Assembly: GCA_028673005.1 (NCBI GenBank)
Contig: CM054116.1
Span: 23,847,840 to 23,911,839, forward strand
Length of the DNA: 64,000 nt
From: Tanypteryx hageni
Taxonomy: Eukaryota; Arthropoda; Insecta; Odonata; Petaluridae
Direction: 5' to 3'
Positions 1-12,000 of this stretch are shown here, piece by piece. Made by a program: the position numbers and the translations under genes. Positions within the stretch are counted from its first letter, which is position 1. The number at the start of each line of letters is the position of its first letter. The notes under the pieces were generated by a model. The model had not been told where the DNA came from. It saw only the letters and a program-made list of their open reading frames with translations, and did not search any database.

Positions 1-1380
1 GATGGTTAAACAAGAAATACATGTGTGACAAATCTTTCACCCAACCTCCTTTTCCCTGACCTTTCCAGCATGCTCCCCCACAATTTAGAAAGCACTGTTT
101 GAATGTATGAAATGGACTGTAAAGATATTTATTCAGCATAACATTTCCTGTCGTTTGCACCTTCTGTGTTAATTTTTATGTGTAAAGTTGTGATTTTTAA
201 ATTCAATTAATTATTATGTGACAGTTCTCGAATATTGGAGGAAAAAATTTCTCGAAAAATGAGAATTTAAATGAAAGGGAATTTCTCGAGAATTCTCGAG
301 CACAGTCACTAGAAGAAATGCTAAAATTTGCTAGTTCTTTGGATCAGGTGCTGAGACATGAAAAAAATATCACATCATATGGAGTTATTAATTTTTTATC
401 ACTCTTTATCAATCATGGAACAATTTCCAAAACTTTCATTAAAATTGGGAATAATTTTGAAATGAGAAAAAAGTCTGCTTCATTTATTTCTTTATTCATT
501 AAAATGGTAAAATAAAAAATAAATTGATACAAAAATCTCTTTTAATCATTTAAATATTTGAGAAGAGTATTGTTACTATTAACTGATATTAATACTGTAA
601 TGTTTATTAACTCGTTGTCAAACACATGAGTAATCATGGATATCAACTGAATATTGATACCAGTCAGCATTCATGAATTTTCCAGATCATCATAGTTATC
701 ACAATGGCTAGAGATTACAGCTTAGTGGTAATGTATTATGTGCATTAATTTTATGTGTATTGTCACTCCATATCCCATGGGATGCTGCATGAGGTGAGTT
801 TGAGAGGCGGCACTTTTCTAGGGGTGGCATCATAGCATTTTCTCTGCTTGTCTGCATCCACATGTCCTGATCTGGGGCAGTGTTTTGTCTTCTGTCCCCA
901 AAATACAGTGGAGGTCTCTCAGATATTACACATTCCTGAAAAATGACTATGAGATAAATTTGACATAAGTTGGAATTTGAGCAGTTGCAAAATTAATAGC
1001 AGTGACAATAATTTCTTTAACGTTTTGAATTTTAGTCTTTAACTTGAGTAAATTCATAAAGGAGTTTAGTCATATTAATTTCCATAAATATTTTTTCTAA
1101 AAATAAAGTAGAGAGTGCTTGTTTAAACCCAATTGAATTTTAGCAGTTGGTAATTATCATAATTTCTGATCAGTTTGTCAGCAATAGTAAATATTTATTT
1201 TTGGTGTTATTAAAAAAAAATATTTTTGCATGTTGTGAACTAGAACCTCCAAATTCAGGATTGGCATCATTCGATATCACAAACCTTTCCTCAACAATGC
1301 CAGTGAAAGATGCTGTGCTTGTGTCAGAAGATGTGTTATCAAGCATGTGTCAAAGATTCTTTCTCTTGTTACTACATATA
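1..1380. other. AT-rich DNA, no gene recognised
   Basis: I see no recognisable coding region, RNA gene or element boundary here. The short open frames are AT-rich, lack conserved motifs and have no plausible splice-flanked structure. It probably contains decayed repeats adjoining the mariner-type remnant that follows. Confidence 0.4.
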
Positions 1381-1384
1381 TATA

Positions 1385-1560
1385 TGTCCCTCAAGCTTCT
1401 CCGTACACGTAGCAATGTTTTCAGAGTAATTTATGCATGTTGATTTTGTTTGTCTAAGCAGGATAAGAAACCTTGAAGAACTTCGGGAGAACATCTGTGC
1501 AGCATGCGCAGAAATTACTCTGCAAACATTGATACGTGTACGGAGAAGCTTGAGGGAACG
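1385..1560. repeat. Imperfect inverted repeat, about 57-bp arms
   Basis: The arm at about 1385-1441 is the reverse complement, with a few mismatches, of about 1500-1560. Both share the core AAGCTTCTCCGTACACGT or its complement. The spacer is about 58 bp. The right arm lies inside the mariner-type coding remnant, so the left arm looks like an inverted duplicate of transposon sequence rather than an independent terminal repeat. Confidence 0.65.
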
Positions 1561-1903
1561 AATCAGAATGAGTACGCCATCATGGGTACCAATTTGAAAA
1601 TTTATTGTAAATGTGCAATATACACTGCTGCATGAGTTTTTGGAGTTTTTATTAATTTTTGTTGCAACTCCTAGTCACATTCCTAGCTCCTTTATGTGGA
1701 CGTAGGAATTTCCGCCGAGTCACTTAACAATTGATGAGCCAAGAGAGTAGCGGTCGAACGGAAGGCCCTAGACAATAAAAATCAACATTTTTCCCGAAAA
1801 ATAGCCCATCGCAAACAACTTTGATCTCTTATTATTTTTAGATATTCTGCAAAATAACAAAGTTGTCCTATGAGGCCTGACCTCTGGGACACCCTGTATA
1901 TTC
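1459..1903 (+). pseudogene. Tc1/mariner-superfamily element, 3' remnant
   Basis: Reading plus from about 1459 gives NLEELRENI, then ITLQTLIRVRRSLRERI, ending at a TGA near 1600. This matches the last helices of IS630/Tc1/mariner (DDE_3) transposases, where 'LEELR..I...I....L..V...R' precedes the C-terminus. About 300 bp downstream the sequence reads CTCTGGGACACCCTGTATA, which resembles a mariner-type terminal inverted repeat ending at a TA target. No catalytic DDE part or left terminus is visible, so this is a dead 3' end. The exact subfamily is uncertain. Confidence 0.55.
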
Positions 1904-2690
1904 TTTTTGAGATTGTTTTATTGGCAAAATGAAGGCCTAGCTATGGGCTCTCCTATCTTTAGGAAACATCTCATGACACTGCATACCTAGGCCAGCAAAA
2001 GGAAATCATATGCACGCTCATGGAATTCATCGAATGAGCAACATTTTTCCATTTTATTTGTTTTATCAGACAAAAACAAAACGCTCCTTTTCCTCAAAAT
2101 GACCTGGGTTTTGTTCCAGGGCCAGTTTCCTTTTCTTATGAGATTCTTATGTTAAAAATTCATTAGTCTCTTTCAAATTTTCATCTTCCGTACTATAATT
2201 TGTAAGTAAAAAGAAAACTATATCCCTAACAAAAGCTAATTACCATATTTACACAAATCCAAGACGATCCCGAATCTAAGACGATCGCCCATTTAGCAGA
2301 TTGTCAAAACAGAACAAAAAATTTATGATCTAATCTCTCATTGAATGTATTTGGTGTATATTTTGAACACGTAGTATAGGTACGCTGGTTCCCTCATTCA
2401 TTATGAAATGGTTTGTTATAAATTGTTTAAGAAAAAACAGAATTTTAAAAATGTATTATAAAAACTTAGTACTGTATTAATTGAAATCCGGATCGTAAGT
2501 TTGCAATGAAATAAGTACAATTATATTATCTTATGTTTCATTTGTTTAAAGAAATATCGATTAAATGCGTAACCATATATCCTACGGTTATACGTGGTCA
2601 GTACGTCGCGCGGCGATTCGTCACACGATAAATTAGTCGCGCATCAACACATCGCACGACAAACTCATAGCGTGTCAATTCATAGTTCAT
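1904..2690. other. Unassigned DNA with a Tigger-like end near 2241
   Basis: No gene seen. Near 2241-2285 the text ACCATATTTACACAAATCC followed by two 'AAGACGAT' units resembles the end of a pogo/Tigger nonautonomous element of the type that starts TACCGTATTTAC. A similar end is present at 6873 and at about 57869. No opposite end was found. Confidence 0.35.
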
Positions 2691-2695
2691 AGTTT

Positions 2696-3710
2696 TCTTT
2701 CCCCTCCTCTTAGCCTCCAGATTTTTCTTCTCCCTGCTATACCTCTCCAAAATCTCCCCCTCCCCTTTGTATACTGGAGAGTTCTCTATTCCCTGCTTCC
2801 CTTCTCTAGAGTGGATTCATCCCTCGTGTCCTTCTGAATTTTCTCTTCCCTCCATTTTGACTACAGATTTTTCCTCTCTATTTTCAATCGCTAGAGTTTT
2901 CTCCAGATTGCTGCCTTTCTCCCGAGATTTCTCCTCTCTACCATCCTTCGCCTCTTTCAATTCCTTCTCCAGAGTTTTATCCAAATTTCTTATCACATAC
3001 AGCTCTTTCCGTCTTTCATCGCACCGATTTCCACTCCTTTCCTTCATCCTAAAAAGTCTTCTCCTTCTTGTTTTCGATCTCCATAGATTTCTCCTCTCTG
3101 CTTTCCTTCTACGGAATTTTTTTCTCATTTCACTCAAGCGATAAGGCATTTTTATCCCTGCTTTCGTTCTTCACACTTTTTCCTCCATCTTTTCCATCTT
3201 CAGGAGTTTTTCTTCCCCCTTATATTCCTCCTCCAGAGTTTCCTTCTCGCTCCTTCATACAGTATTTTATTCTCCCTCCGTTTAACCTCTAGAGTTTCCT
3301 ACTTCATCATTGCTCTGCTTTGCTGTCTTTCTGCAGAATTTTTTTCTCCCATTCTTCCTCAAGTTATCTACTCCCCGTTTCCCCTTCTCTTCTTCCTTCT
3401 CCAGAGTTTTTCCACCCTTATTCACTTCACCAAATATTTCTCCTCCCTGCTTTCCACCTCCAGAATTTCTACTGTCTCCATCCTTTTCCATATTTTTCTC
3501 CTCGTGGATTTCAACCTACACAATTTTCTTCTCTCATGTCTCCTTCCAGATTTTTCCTTCTCACCTGTCCACCTTTAGGATATTCTCCTCCATTTTTCCC
3601 AGGCATATCTACTCTATTTTACTTCTTCATCGCTTTCTCCTCCCTGCTATAATCCTTCAGAGATTATTCCTGCCTTCTATCAACACGAAGAGTTAAATTC
3701 CCCAGAGATT
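2696..3710. repeat. Polypyrimidine degenerate minisatellite, about 1 kb
   Basis: The plus strand is almost entirely C/T for a kilobase and is built from degenerate units, roughly 30-60 bp, each with a variant of 'TCCAGAGTTTTTC' followed by 'CTCCTCCCTGCTTTCC'. Several overlapping open frames occur on both strands simply because stop codons are rare in pyrimidine-rich DNA. I treat none of them as genes. The strand asymmetry could favour triplex (H-DNA) formation. Confidence 0.7.
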
Positions 3711-5690
3711 TCACATTCATCAATCATTCGAAAATACATCAAGAGACATATAAAATGAATTATCTATTAAAAATCGATGATTAATAATTTTTTGACAAAA
3801 ATATCCGTGGATATCCAAGGATACAAATTTAGAAATTTCGAAAATATTTTTGCCATCCGCTAACTGACTCGGAATACGATACTCGACTGTGCAACCTCTG
3901 GTGGCGAGTTGTGGTTTCACCAGAGTTTAGCCAGAGCACAGAATGTAAGATTTCGGGTTTTTTTCACAATATACTGGTATATACACGTTTTTAATATGTC
4001 ATCGTCTATCATAATACCATGGGTTCGACTCAGGGATAGTTTCGTCTTCTCCAATTGCTTAGCACGAGTACGGGCGCAGCGTATTCCCCAGTATTCGCTG
4101 TTTTGGTATTCTTGGGCATTTTCTGGTGCCTACGCAATCCCCGCGAATGGCGGGAGCACACTGTACACATACTAGAGTGATCTTGAGGATGTGCACCTCA
4201 AGGTCAGAATTTTGATTTTTTGGGGGGGAAATGACAGGATATAAATATATATGAATATATTCATTCATCGCTTAGGTCATTCGATGTTGTGGTTGGTTTT
4301 AGACAATGATATTATTTATAGGAGAGTGGCAGCAAGTCAGCATGCCAAATAAGGGGAATATTGGTCACTTACCGTGAGAGTACCTTGACTTTGAATGCAA
4401 ATATCAGCGAATCAAATGAGCATGAAAAATTCGAAACAGTGAACATGGGTCGAAGCCCGGGTAATTAGCTACAAATGAGTTTCTATGTAATTAGTTACTT
4501 TGTGATTGAAGTATGCCTTTTCATTTTGACCATCTCTCAAATACCAACAAATCATCATCCCCGCTGTCCTGTCAAACCTCGCCCCTCTTTCCCCCTCCAC
4601 GTTCTTTCTTACTATTTATTGAGCTAGTGGAAATACTGTGTCACTTGATGATGCTAATTGTTGACCTCTTTGAATTGACAGATGAAGGTATAAATGGCAT
4701 TTACCTTGCATTTGTGTGGATATTAGCTGTCCTCTTCAGTTTTTTACTGCTTACCAGGAAATTGCCATCATGATGGAGCAATCTGAAAGAAATTTTTGGG
4801 ATAGATCATAATATGATCAAGAGAATTTTTTATAAATTTTTAAATAATTTTGTGTGAGGGTGTGAGTTTTTTTGTAATTAGGAACAAACTTGGTGTACTT
4901 CTACAATATTACAGGTAAATATCTTTAAAAATAATTAATAATTTTTATGTATTAAATCCCTATTTTAAAAGGCTATCGTAGCTCTTTAAAAATTATGAGT
5001 TTTCATAAAAAAATTGGAAAACCAAATTATGCTTTCATAGTCTTGTATGAGACCTCGGTAAAAATTTCGCCTTCGTAAATTGTCACATTACATGTACTTG
5101 ACTACCCACATATTGACCGGGTGATTTTACACACACTACGATTAGGTGAAATACTGATAAGCGTGCTCGCTTGCTGAAGCTCACTTCCGAGCAGCCGCGG
5201 TAATTTGAGGAATGCCGAAGCAGGGTCGTAACTTTGTCTCTGAGGAGCCGGCCACAGCATAATTTGAGCTCCACATCCCCCCCCGCACACACACACAATT
5301 TGCTCAGTAACTTTAGATTCACACCTCGGCTAGCAGTGGAAAACAAGCCCAATATATGACATTTTTTAAGATAACTTTTCGAGTTGTAGTAGATGCAAAT
5401 CTATTTATTATAGTTAACTTTTACATTAAAAATGTCATCGACAATACACAAAAACAACATGATTCAAATGATGTGAATTTCAGATGACAAAGAAAACATT
5501 ACAACTATAGTTTCGATTTGTTAAGTGCCTACACGATTACTTATAACACTTCAGTTGATTCAAAACGCAAAAACGCACGGAAACTGAGCGGCAGAATGTC
5601 GTTTCGGTTCAGCTTCCACAGAAAAATATGTGACGGGAGGGGATTTATCCGATTTTCCTCACAAATTACTGTGCCATTTGATACAGTCTT
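3711..5690. other. Unassigned DNA; fragment of a dispersed repeat near 4185-4245
   Basis: No coding sequence recognised. The segment around 4185-4245 is, in reverse complement, similar to the tail of the repeat at 60397-60450: a C-rich run, then AAAATCAAAATTCTG, then a GGTGCAC block. The rest shows no motif I can name. An 86-codon open frame near 4513-4773 is hydrophobic at its end but matches nothing I know. Confidence 0.35.
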
Positions 5691-5696
5691 CCCTTG

Positions 5697-6665
5697 CATT
5701 AGAGGATGTGCCCCAGAAAAGAATGCCATATTTGAGGTGGATGTATATGTGGGTAATAATAAACTGCAAGAAGGATACTAGCTGTCACTTTGTCATATAA
5801 GGATATTATAATGAAAATATCGGTCACAGTTTTCTTAGAGATTGATCCAGTGCGATGGATCCAATCAAGGGTATCTGAAATGTGCATACCAAGAAAACTT
5901 GTGTAGGGAACTTTTAAGATAGGATGACCATTTATGGGTTGCGGATAGTGGTGTTTGGTATCCTTGGTATGAACGATATTGTAGAAAACTTGTTTTATAA
6001 TGGTTGAGTAATAAGGTGTTGGTTTCTGACCACCTTTGAATTTTGTTTGTTGCAATGGAATTATCAGAGTTTAGTTGCTCCAGTGTTGAGGCTGTTACAA
6101 GTTGAGAAATATCATTGGTAAAGATGTTTTCAGTAGAGTTGACTGGATTTGGCTCAGGACAGCATATATTTTTCACATACAATAGGAAAAGTGATGGCCT
6201 AAGGGCAGATCCTTGTGCAATTTCGTGATTAGATATTGATTGGAAAGAGTTGATTGAAATTTTCCAATTATACAAATAATAGGGAAGTCTAACTATATGT
6301 GGTTGAGATGAGATAAAGGAATATATCGATGATAATGCTGACCCTCTGATGCCCAAAGAGTTCATTTTTTATGTAGTATTTGATGATCAACTGAGAGTCA
6401 AATGCTTGTTTAAAATCATAAAATTTACCTGCCAATTTTTGTTTTTTTTTTCGATAGAAAGAATGTCTTGGGATAAGAAGCTAAAAGCATCTGTTGCTGT
6501 TGTTTTCTCATTTAGAAAATCATGCTCTGATGGTGATATCAAAATTATGATGATGAAGGTATGAATGAAATGAATGAAATTTTCAAATACTTTTGAGAAG
6601 GAAGAAGTTTGAGATGTAGGCCTGTAATTAAACTGCAATTTGTTTATTTCCTTTTTTGAACATTG
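5697..6665 (-). pseudogene. Jockey/CR1-like LINE reverse transcriptase fragment
   Basis: Minus-strand frames give NYRPTSQTSSFSKVFENFI (finger region), then EKTTATDAFSFL, then LGIRGSALSSIYSFISS, then QGSALRPSLFLLYVKNI (palm), then a degraded catalytic box TNDIS in place of (Y/F)ADD, then SETNTLLLNHYKTSF, then FLGMHISDTLDWI and HIHPPQIWHSFLGH. The order is that of Jockey/CR1-type RTs. The frame changes at least twice (about 6400 and 5950-6050) and the catalytic ADD is lost, so it is inactive. It overlaps the same RT region as the LINE at 12708-13260, so it is a separate copy. Confidence 0.8.
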
Positions 6666-6699
6666 GAGTAATTATACTGTGTTTTGAAGTAGATGTAAA

Positions 6700-6872
6700 A
6701 ATGAATGTACTATAGATTAATTAATTATTATCATTCGTCCAGTTCTAATATATACATAGGACATGCCTGACAAAATACATGTATAAAATCATATTTACAC
6801 ACAATAAATAAAGAAACAAATAAATTTCAAATACAATTATTTTCCATTGAGGTATTCAGCCACTAAGTAATA
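6700..6872 (-). pseudogene. 3' end of a LINE, severed by the pogo insertion
   Basis: If the pogo element and one TA are removed, the minus strand runs from the LINE C-terminal text at 12708-12800 straight into YLVAEYLNGK and a stop here. This is the usual kind of C-terminus for Jockey-type ORF2 proteins. An AT-rich 3' untranslated stretch with AATAAATAAAG follows. The continuity of reading supports LINE-first, pogo-second insertion. Confidence 0.6.
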
Positions 6873-8282
6873 TACCGTATATACTCGTGTATTGTTCGAC
6901 TCCATGTATAGTTCGCCCTCTGATTTCTCGGCGAAAAAATTAGATTTTTTCATATATCTCGTGTATAATTTGACCCTAGCTTTCTACTTACTCTTTTACC
7001 CTAGATTTCCGTCAGGATCGACATTTTTCGTTTCAATATCTCGAAGCTCACAATCAAGGTATATAAAACAATCTTGGTTTTCAACAGCTTTTAATATCAT
7101 AATAATACTATACTAGTAATAAACTGTAAACATGGAAAACCTATTGCACGATCTTGAGAAGAAAAATATTTATTACTTTTTAACTACGAGATGTGACATA
7201 CGAATGGTGGCAGAATTTCTAGCAAATATACGAAAATTAAGCTTATATAATGAAAATTAAGATGCATATTACTTATAAAACCTTTAATAAAAGTTATGAA
7301 TAATAGTTGAACAAGATGAAATAAACTCATTTTAATTCTTCAGCTTTGTGACTTTATACATTTATATCATCATTTGGAATTAACAATATTGGAGTAACAT
7401 AATGAAGTTATTATATAGGTATGGCTTATGGCTCTATAACAAAATAAAGAGAAATTCTTTACATAAAATATAATGCATGCTTAACTTTTCTGAAAATTTA
7501 TTTATGTACTAAAACCATAAAACTCTTGTTCATTGCTGTCTTTATTAACAAATAACCTGTCCCAATCTCCCGCTTGAACTAGATCATTGTATGGGTTATC
7601 ATCAACTTCATCTATCATAGGATCATCAGCAACTTCTTCCTCAACCTCAATGTCATTCCACAAAAAATCATCCTCTGACCCGTCAAGGGAATTTGAAATG
7701 CCACATTTTTTAAATGAATGTACCACAGTTTCCAGTCTAATATTTTACCATGCCTGAACTATCCATTTACATACAGTTTCTGGCAACGGAGCCTGAATAC
7801 ATCCTCCCATGGTAAAAGATTTTTCCCCTTCAATCATCCATTTGTTCCAAAGCTTTCTCATGGCATCTTTCATAGGTTTATTTAGGCAGACATCAAGTGG
7901 TTGTACAATGCTGGATAGACCTGTAGGAATCACAGCAATATCTGTGTTTTCAGTTTTTACTTGAGCAACAAAAGGCACTTAAATGCATCCCAAACCAATA
8001 GACTTATTTCTTTCCTCAACCCCCCTGGTCGAGAACACCAAACTTGTTTCACCCATATTTTCAAGCCTAGTTCATCCATCCAACCCTTCTCATGAACATG
8101 CATAACTACTACTTTAGGGAATTTCAGTTTTGGCAATGTCTTTCTCTTGAAGATTACCATTGGTTTCAGTTTTGTACCATCTGCCATGCATGTTAAAATA
8201 ACACCAAATCTAGATTTTTCGTGACCAGTCGTTCTCACTAATACTCCATTAGTTGATAGCTCGAACACTTTTGGCTCCAATT

Positions 8283-8430
8283 AATCAATGGTAAGAAACT
8301 CCTTCAGCCAAAATTATAGGATTATTCCCAATGCATTTCACCCACCAAGTGGGCATCTTCAGGGGCGAACCTGATTTGGCAGTGAACAGGGGTCAACTGC
8401 TCAGTCGACCCCTGTGTAGACAGTTTCCTC
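8283..8430 (-). repeat. Short insert with hammerhead-like motif, related to 17520-17620
   Basis: This stretch breaks the pogo transposase frame. Its first about 100 bp match 17528-17610 in order: CCTT(C/T)AGCCAA, then a 30-bp variable part, then CCCAATGCATTTC(A/G)CCCAC, then GTGGGCATC(T/G)TCAGGGG. It is therefore a dispersed short element rather than part of pogo. The termini are not sharply defined. Confidence 0.6.
8327..8365 (-). ncRNA. Hammerhead-ribozyme-like motif 1 (candidate)
   Basis: On the minus strand: CCC (stem I), CTGAAGA (core), one extra T, GCCCAC-TTG-GTGGGT (stem II, six pairs including a G-T), GAAA (core), the palindrome ATGCAT sharing its first A with GAAA (stem III), T (cleavage-site position, allowed H), GGG (stem I closing). 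This is the order CUGANGA - II - GAAA - III - UH - I of type I hammerheads. Stem III has no loop, so it would act, if at all, as a dimer. The extra base between CUGANGA and stem II is not canonical. Confidence 0.45.
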
Positions 8431-9094
8431 CAATTCCTAACATTTATTTTCGTGGTACCAAATTGTCTTACTGCAGCACAATTGTTTGTTTTTACTGCGT
8501 ACTCAATCACTTTTAGCTTAAATTTAGCAGTGTATTTATTCCTTTTTGATTCCATTGTTGTAGATAATATGGGTTTACAGAAATCGACACTTATTAAAAA
8601 CTTATTAAATATTATAAAATATTAAGACAAAACTAACTGAAAAATAAACGAACGTAGAATTACGTACCACATTCCTAATGGTCAATAGATGAGGTAATGC
8701 CTTTAGAATGACTTTGTAGTGGAAATCCTTTGGTGGGTTATCGAAGCAGTAGGAAGACTGGAATGTTACAAAGTTACTCATTTTTATCCAAGTTGTTGAA
8801 GTTCCATAAAGTAACGTCGTCAATGACACTTTCAATATATTTCATTCCAACTCATCTGTTGTTATAATACGCAAGAAAGATATGCATAGAAATCAAGAAA
8901 ACAATTGGTGAATATGAGACAGGCTTTAGTATTCAGGTAACAACATTACGATGACAAAAGGTCAGTATAATGGTTACATTTCGAATTTTGGTTAAAATGC
9001 ACTATAACCCACCACAGAACGTATAAAAAATAATGAAAAATACTACTGGGTCGCAATCAAATCAGAATTTCGAGATAATACAGGACAGGTATAT

Positions 9095-12000
9095 CATCAT
9101 CATCATCATGCTTCTGTCCGAAGACAAGTTTTAACTGAATCGCTGCCTCCATTTCTCTCTTTCCCTAGAAGCCTCTTTTATACCTCTATAAGTATTATAT
9201 CCCTGCTTTATATTATCTAATATTCCTATTCTTTTTCTCCCTCTTCCTCTTCTTCCACTAATTTTTCCTTCTAAGATCGTCCTTTGTAAACACTGTCTTC
9301 TCAATATGTGCCCTATCCAATTTGCTTTTCTTTTCCTGATTGTTTTTATTAGCGTCCTTTCTTCTCCCACCATTTCTAATACCTCTTCATTTCTCTTCCT
9401 CTCTGTCCATTTCACTTTCATCATTCTTCTCCATACCCACATCTCAAAACTTTCTAAATATTTTTCCTCCTTTCTCCTTACCGTCCACATCTCTGCACCA
9501 TAAAGAGCTATGCTCCATATGTAGCATTTTGCTAATTTCTTCCTTGTTTCTAAATTTATTTTCTTGCTTGTGAGAAGCTCCTTCTTCTCGTTAAATGCTG
9601 CTTTTGCCATTGCAATCCTACTTCTGATGTCCTGTGTACTACTTCCATCCTGTGCTAAAATACTGCCGAGATATTTGAAACTACTTACTTGTTCCAATTT
9701 TTGGCCATTTACCATTATATTTAATTCTTTATGTTCCTTTGAAACCACCATGACTTTCGTTTTTTCTGTATTGATCTTCATTCCATATTGTTGGCCAACC
9801 TCCACTAGTCTGTCTGTCATCCTCTGAAGCTCTTTCTCGCCTTCTGCTATTAAGCCCTGATCATCTGCGTATTTAATGGTGGTAATACTTTCACCTCCTA
9901 TCTTAAATCCTTTCTCTTCCATCAACGCTTCTTCTGTTATTGTTTCTGCATAAATATTAAATATCGCTGGTGAAATAGGACAACCCTGCCTCACTCCCCT
10001 CCCTATTGAAGTACTTTCTGTTTCTTCTCCTTCAACCCTGACTCTAATCTTTTGATCAAAGTAAAGGTTTTTAAGCAGTCTTTTATCTTTCCAATCTATT
10101 CCAATTTTGTTTAAAATACCCAGCATTTTATCCCATTTCACTTGGTCAAAAGCTTTCTCCCAATCTACAAAACAAAAATACATACCTTTATTGACTTCTA
10201 GCGCTCTTTCTGTCATCATCCTCATACATCCTATAGCATCTCTAGTCCCCCTTCCTCTTCTAAAACCAAACTGATTATCTTGCAGCTCCTTTTCTATTTT
10301 ACATTCAATTCTTTTGGTTATTATTCTGGTTAGAACTTTAGCTGTATGAGAAATTAAACTAATAGTTCTGTAATCCTTACAACATTTTGCATTGTTCTTT
10401 TTCTCCAGTGGTACCATCACAACATCTAAAAAATCTTCAGGCCATATGCCAGTATCATATACTTGGTTAAAAAATTTTGTGAGTTGCTTAACTGCTTTAG
10501 ACCCTAAAACCTTGAGAACGTCCACGGGTATATCATCACTCCGAACAGCCTTCCTTCTTTTCATGTCATCAATTGCTCTTTTAACTTCAGACTCGAGAAT
10601 ACTTGGTCCTAGCTGATCTTCTTCCACATCCTCTTCTTCATTTAATTCAATATTTCTTGGCTTTCCTTCTTTGTCATACAGAACCTCAATGTATTCTTTC
10701 CAGACATTCTTTACATTGTCTGGCTCCGATACTATTTTACCACTTTTGTTCATGATTCCTTTACGTCCTATCTTTCTTGCTTTTTTCTTGAATAGTTCCC
10801 TTGCTTTGCTATACATGAGGTCTGTTCTACAAATTCTTTCACATTCGACAATCTCCTCGCATTTTTCATTTATCCACTGTTCTCTTGCTTTATCTGTTTC
10901 CCTTCTTAAAGCATTATTTAACTCCTTGTACTTTCTTTGGCCTTCTTCAGTGTTTATGTTCTTCCACTTTCTCCGCTCTTCCATTTTTTGCAGCATGGCT
11001 GCTGTGATCCAGGGTTTTTTGTTTCTTTCACCCGTTATCTTTCCTACCTTCTTTTCCATTACATCTTTAATGTTGCTATGGATGTATCTCCACTCCTCAT
11101 CTACATTCTTCCTATTTTCTTCAGCTCTCTCCCCCAACCTTTCCTCCAGCTCAGTCATGATAGCCTCCTTGTTTTTAAGGAGTTCCTCTAAGTTCCATTT
11201 CTTGTTAACTCTTATGTTTCTCCTAACGCTCTTCAGTCTACATTGTATATTTGCCACCAATAGGTTGTGGTCAGAATCCATATCTGCCCCTGGTAGTGTT
11301 TTCACATTTTTAATGCTATTTCTAAATCTTTCATTGACTAGTATGTAATCTATCTGGTATCGTCTCTGGTCTCCTGGGCTTCTCCATGTGTAAAGTCTTC
11401 GCTGGTGATGCTTAAACCATGTATTAGTTACAATCAATCTATTTCTATGGCAGAATTCCACAAGTTTATCCCCTCTTTCATTTCTCTTCCCTAGTCCATA
11501 TTTTCCCACTATGTTATCTTCCTGTCCCTCTCCGACTACACTGTTCCAATCTCCCATTACTATGGTGGTGATCCTTCCATTTCCCTCATCCTCCAATATC
11601 TCCATAATCTGTTCATAGATTTCATCTACTTCGTCGTCGCCAGCATTAGTTGTTGGCATATACACTTGAATTATAAGCATATCCACTGGCTCCATCTGGA
11701 GTTTTACGGCTATTAATCTGTCATTAACTGTCACTACCTTACTAATTCTTTCAGCTATCTCTTTTCTCATTATAATCCCCACTCCCCTTTCCTTTTTCTC
11801 CCCTCCCGAGTAAATAATCTTAAATTCGTCTGAATTTATCTCGCCTTCTCCTTCCCACCGGACTTCACTAAGACCTACTATACCTACATTATTCCTTCTC
11901 ATTTCCCTTTTTAGGTTCTCTAGTTTACCCCCTGAATTCATAGTCCTAACATTCCATGTGCCTATTTTTAATTTCTCACTACTTGCTTTCTTATTAATCT

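Larger units (their letters stand above)
7502..8555 (-). pseudogene. pogo/Tigger (CENP-B-type) transposase, interrupted
   Basis: From the 5' side (8555 downwards) the frame starts MESKRNKYTAKFKLKVIEYA and continues to INVRNWRK, a CENP-B/psq-type helix-turn-helix. After about 44 residues it runs into a foreign insert (about 8283-8430), and the expected second DNA-binding region is missing. At 8280-7957 comes the DDE catalytic region with RTTGHEKSRFGVILTCMADG, VVVMHVHEKGWMDELG and PGGLRKEISLLVWDAF. At 7978-7745 come IAVIPTGLSSIVQPLDVCLN and ETVCKWIVQAW, and at 7726-7502 the acidic C-terminal tail after SFKKCGISNSLDGSEDD. Four frames, an internal deletion and an insertion make it nonfunctional. 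In the autonomous family this enzyme excises and inserts the element at TA. Confidence 0.85.

Noticed and set aside
2767..3696. Several 60-128-codon open frames on both strands
   Set aside because: They lie in a pyrimidine-only tract where stops are rare, overlap each other in several frames and show no protein motif.
9306..11348. Plus-strand open frames up to 225 codons opposite the RTE ORF
   Set aside because: They are antisense shadows of the RTE coding sequence, with hydrophobic low-information text.
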